A stretch of DNA of 64,000 nt from Nannobrachium achirus (lineage: Eukaryota; Chordata; Actinopteri; Myctophiformes; Myctophidae). The first letter of the stretch is position 1. The number at the start of each line of letters is the position of its first letter. The DNA lies in the NCBI GenBank assembly GCA_963921795.1, contig OY997639.1, positions 49,343,395-49,407,394 of the forward strand, given 5' to 3'. A program made the translations under genes and the position numbers. This document shows positions 61,167 through 64,000 of the stretch, one piece after another. The notes beneath the pieces were generated by a model that worked only from the letters and a program-made list of their open reading frames with translations, had not been told where the DNA came from and did not search any database.

Positions 61167-61266
61167 CCCTCAGGTGTAAAGTCCTTCTCCTTGCAGATTT
61201 CCATAAGTTTAGGGGTCAGCCTGTAGGCCTTGAGGGACAGGGAGCCTTGGGCGGTCTTTATAGGGT
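61167..61266 (-). CDS. eif3h: eif3h coding exon (probably exon 4): end of MPN domain
   Basis: The exon reads (D)[18 protein letters not shown] and continues through [14 protein letters not shown]. In the family this covers the end of the MPN fold and the start of the following linker. The acceptor on the minus strand is ...CTAG before 61266, which splits the Asp codon after its first base (phase 1). The donor is GTGAGT at 61166-61161, leaving GG of a Gly codon (phase 2). The next exon supplies the missing C, so the joined reading is PEG-LKK. Human eIF3h has PEALKK at this point, so the Gly looks like a lineage substitution. The preceding exon, which should end near LIY with the first base of Asp, is beyond the window edge. 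Confidence 0.95.
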
Positions 61267-62300
61267 CTAGGATGGACAGACAGAAGCACAAAGTGGTTAA
61301 CAAAAATAAAAGATTGTACCACTACCAACCGATGTGCTGGGTCAAGGGACCATCCCCTAATGCTTGCTTTTCAATTCATTTCTTTCACCACTTTGTTCTT
61401 ACATTGTTGGTTGCTTTACAATAGTACTACACAGGAGAGTAGACCATATTTGCATCATGAAAAGTACAATAATGAATATAAATACCTCTGTGGGAAAGGA
61501 TTTTTCCCCCGCTATGATTATTTCAGTTTATAGGACTAGCCATTGGTTGTACATTAGTATACTATTCTCTAAAGGTCCCTGATTAATATGAAGACCTTCC
61601 TGCTTTATTGTGTCTTTCCAAGGAAACATTAGTCTCTTTCAAGTTATGTCACCTCCCACAAATTATATATGCTCCAGCAGCACTGCCGCTCTGTTGATCA
61701 ATACACAAGAATAGAGAGGAGACCTTGCTTTCCGTCTCCACTTCAATCGGCTAGCTCCGCATCTCATTGCTGGTGTAGAATTTGTATTTGGAAGGCAAGG
61801 TTATTATTTCTTCTCTGCGTTTTTTCTGGCGTTTCCCCAATAGCAAAAGGTAAGCCATGTATATGTAGGGTTCTTGGCAGTTTCCTCAAAGAGGAGCTTT
61901 CTCAGTTAAAACCCATTCAGATGAAGCTGTTGAGCAACGCTCCTGTATAATTTCAAGGACAGTGTTTCATTTCCAAACTGAACTAATTTCATAATTAAAA
62001 CATGCAAAAGCAATGAAAAAGAACTCATTTAACAAGACAGCTACTGCAGGACGAAAGCCACTGTGATGAACGCTCACTAATGGATATTGCATGTTAGCAG
62101 CACTATATAGCCTTCAAGTGGAACGTCTTGAACTGTTCACCCCTCATAAGAAAGCTACTATCATGCTAAACATACTTAACCAATTAGTTTAACAAGCTAC
62201 CCGGCTTAATTCACAGCTGTCACAGAGAAGAAATTATTAGCCTGCTTGTAGATGAGCTGATTGATTCATTCATATGTATCAAATGACCAGCAAGCATCGA
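61267..62300. other. eif3h intron upstream of first visible exon; nothing recognised
   Basis: Short open frames only; no exon with splice sites. Confidence 0.4.
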
Positions 62301-62307
62301 ATGTAAG

Positions 62308-62326
62308 GGGGGGGGGGGGGGGGGGC
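62308..62326. repeat. Poly-G run
   Basis: About 19 consecutive G. Confidence 0.97.
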
Positions 62327-62800
62327 AGATAATGTCAATGCCTTTGAAGCGCTTTGATCCATTAAGCGTTTCATTATTGATTGACATTAACAGAGGCTCT
62401 CGTTAAAAATGAGAGACGACTGCCTCCCTAGCTGACTGGATGAATGATGGTCAGAGCGGTTGGCTGCCTGGGTGGGTGGTGGTGAGAGCAGATCACAGAG
62501 TTCATAACTCAGAAGGGTAACATGCATTAATCTTGTAATATTAAAGCACATGACATGACAACTATGAGGTGTTTTTTGAGAAGGGGCAACAGTCCAGGGT
62601 TAAGTTCTTTCACAACCAAACGGGAATTTAGATAAGCTTAGCATGATTTACGATGGCTTAAGCCCGACTCCTCTCAAAGGCCCATTTACTAGTATGTGGT
62701 GGCCGTTAGCCATTGGCTTACTCCTAAACGATGCATGCCAGGGACAATGCAAGACAATGCTAGCCCCACCCGGTTATGCAATATCCATTGTACCCATTGT
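62327..62800. other. eif3h intron; nothing recognised
   Basis: Unique-looking sequence. Confidence 0.35.
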
Positions 62801-62829
62801 CAAGAGTCCCTGTGTCCCTCTGTGTCCTT

Positions 62830-64000
62830 TTTATGCCCATATATGGAACTCTCTGCATTGGTCTATATCTGTGTCCCTTTCATGCCCATATCTGGAGATC
62901 CCTTATGACATCCCTTATGACATATACTACTGATGACATAAGGCTTATGTCATCAGTAGTATATGCCTAAATATGGGCATGTCCATAAAACAAAAATACA
63001 TGTACTGTTAAGTGTAAAACAGGAACGTTTGTATTACCAGTAAGAGGCCTAGGGCGAAAAGCGACCTAAAGGGCGAGGTCGCGCCATCTGTCTTGGACAT
63101 ATATGAATTCTGTTAGTGTGGTTCTCCTAACAGGGCATCATCTGGGATACAATCCATTTTATGCCCATATATGGAGATCCCTAACAGAATCCCTTTTATG
63201 CCCCTGTTAGATATGGGCTTAATATTGATGACATCAGGGATCTCCATATATGGGCATAAAAGGGATTCTGCTAGAGTGGTTCCCATGACATCACAACATA
63301 CAATCCCTTTTATGCTCATACATGGAGATCACCGTCTGAACCAGCCACACCACTGTGATGTCACCCGTTTATGCCCATATATGGAGATCCCTACTCTGAG
63401 TATCTGACATCACTTTGATGTGACGTCACCTGTGATGTAACAGTGGTGTGTCAGGGGAACCACAGTGTCAGGTGTTATCCCTGCTCTGAGTATCTAACAC
63501 CAGTAAGACTCCCTAATCGTTGGTCGCTTATCTCCACAAATAGGCCAAAGAATTTGTTTTACCAATTATCAAGACATACGGGCAGTTGACAGTTTGCCAT
63601 AGTTACTCATTGAAGTTGAATCTCCATATATGGAGATAACCTACGCATCACACTAAGTCTGACCTCACCAGCCCATATTTGGGCATGAGCAACTTATGTC
63701 TCCATATATGGAGATATGATGACATCACACAGTCCTCAGCCGATGATGTGGCGTGATGTCATACAATACACAAACGAGCCCTACAGTATAAAGGGGCAAT
63801 TCTTGCCAGGAAAGAAGCATTTCTTCGACTCAGACCTTATCGCCAGGGTTGGCTTATAGCAGCTGTCGGTAGGACCATATATGGAGATCCCTAACAGAAT
63901 CCCTTTCATGCCCATATATGGAGATCCCTAACAGAATCCCTTTTATGCCCATATATGGAGATCCCTAACAGCATCCCTTTTATGCCCATATATGGAGATC
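62830..64000. repeat. CCATATATGG family, copy C, dense block running off the window
   Basis: CCATATATGG occurs about ten times between 62837 and 63995, usually as GCCCATATATGGAGATCCC or its inverse CTCCATATATGGGCATAAAA. Other modules are GATGACATCA / GTGATGTCA, the GGGCGAGGTCGCGCC hairpin (63073), and a terminus-like CCAGTAAGACTCCCTAATCG (63492). The last 126 bp form a 37-bp tandem array. Confidence 0.85.
63875..64000. repeat. 37-bp tandem array with one CArG box per unit
   Basis: Units start with CCATATATGG at 63875, 63912, 63949 and 63986, an exact 37-bp step. Each continues AGATCCCTAACAG(A/C)ATCCC. The last unit is cut by the window edge. Confidence 0.97.

Noticed and set aside
63875-64000. 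CRISPR-like array
   Set aside because: Units are identical end to end with no unique spacers, and the genome is eukaryotic.

Overview
The window is eukaryotic and looks like a teleost fish chromosome. The one host protein-coding gene I can identify with confidence is the 3' part of eif3h, on the minus strand from about 39.84 to 61.27 kb. It encodes translation initiation factor 3 subunit h. Five coding exons with consensus splice sites and compatible phases encode the C-terminal 200 or so of about 350 residues. The 5' exons and promoter lie beyond position 64000. A second host remnant is a single metallothionein alpha-domain exon on the plus strand (21139-21236). It keeps all 11 alpha-domain cysteines, but no beta-domain exons are visible upstream. 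I attribute the window to a teleost from the fish-type metallothionein, dense CA/GT microsatellites, many hAT-type MITEs, tRNA-derived SINEs, and L2/RTE LINE tails including the ATCCATCC...CAACCGCTTATCC type. I cannot name the species.

Layout. 0-40 kb is intergenic DNA downstream of eif3h, made mostly of nested transposable elements. 0-4 kb: a hAT MITE carrying a palindrome-ended insert, LINE ends, a GT array and a second copy of the insert. 4-7 kb: a nuclear-receptor motif and two LINE fragments. 7.7-9.3 kb: a Helitron-like repeat split by a hAT element with a transposase remnant. 10.7-11.6 kb: a copy of the CCATATATGG family and a hAT MITE. 12.9-13.9 kb: a minisatellite and a SINE with a perfect 13-bp duplication. 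16.1-19.9 kb: hAT MITEs, one nested inside a SINE. 20.4-23.3 kb: a TTAA-type MITE, the metallothionein exon, and hairpins. 26-27.8 kb: a 276-bp fold-back, and a tandem duplication whose second copy holds an insertion. 29.6-31.2 kb: an RTE-type LINE split by a SINE, then a 5-bp tandem array. 36.3-39.2 kb: a repeat with nuclear-receptor half-sites, a Helitron-like copy and a LINE end. 39.8-61.3 kb: eif3h exons, with introns full of MITEs, fold-backs, a degenerate L2 LINE and microsatellites. 62.8-64 kb: a dense block of the CCATATATGG family ending in a 37-bp tandem array.

Three points seem most unusual. First, a short palindrome (AATAGCAGATCTACAAGCTC and its inverse) recurs at about ten places, several inside hAT MITEs, with inserts from tens to about 600 bp between its arms. 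Second, a repeat family spreads perfect CArG boxes, four of them at exact 37-bp spacing. Third, CA or UG tracts (in transcript sense) lie next to three splice sites of the last three eif3h exons. All family names come from recognising motifs by eye; no database search or alignment was run.
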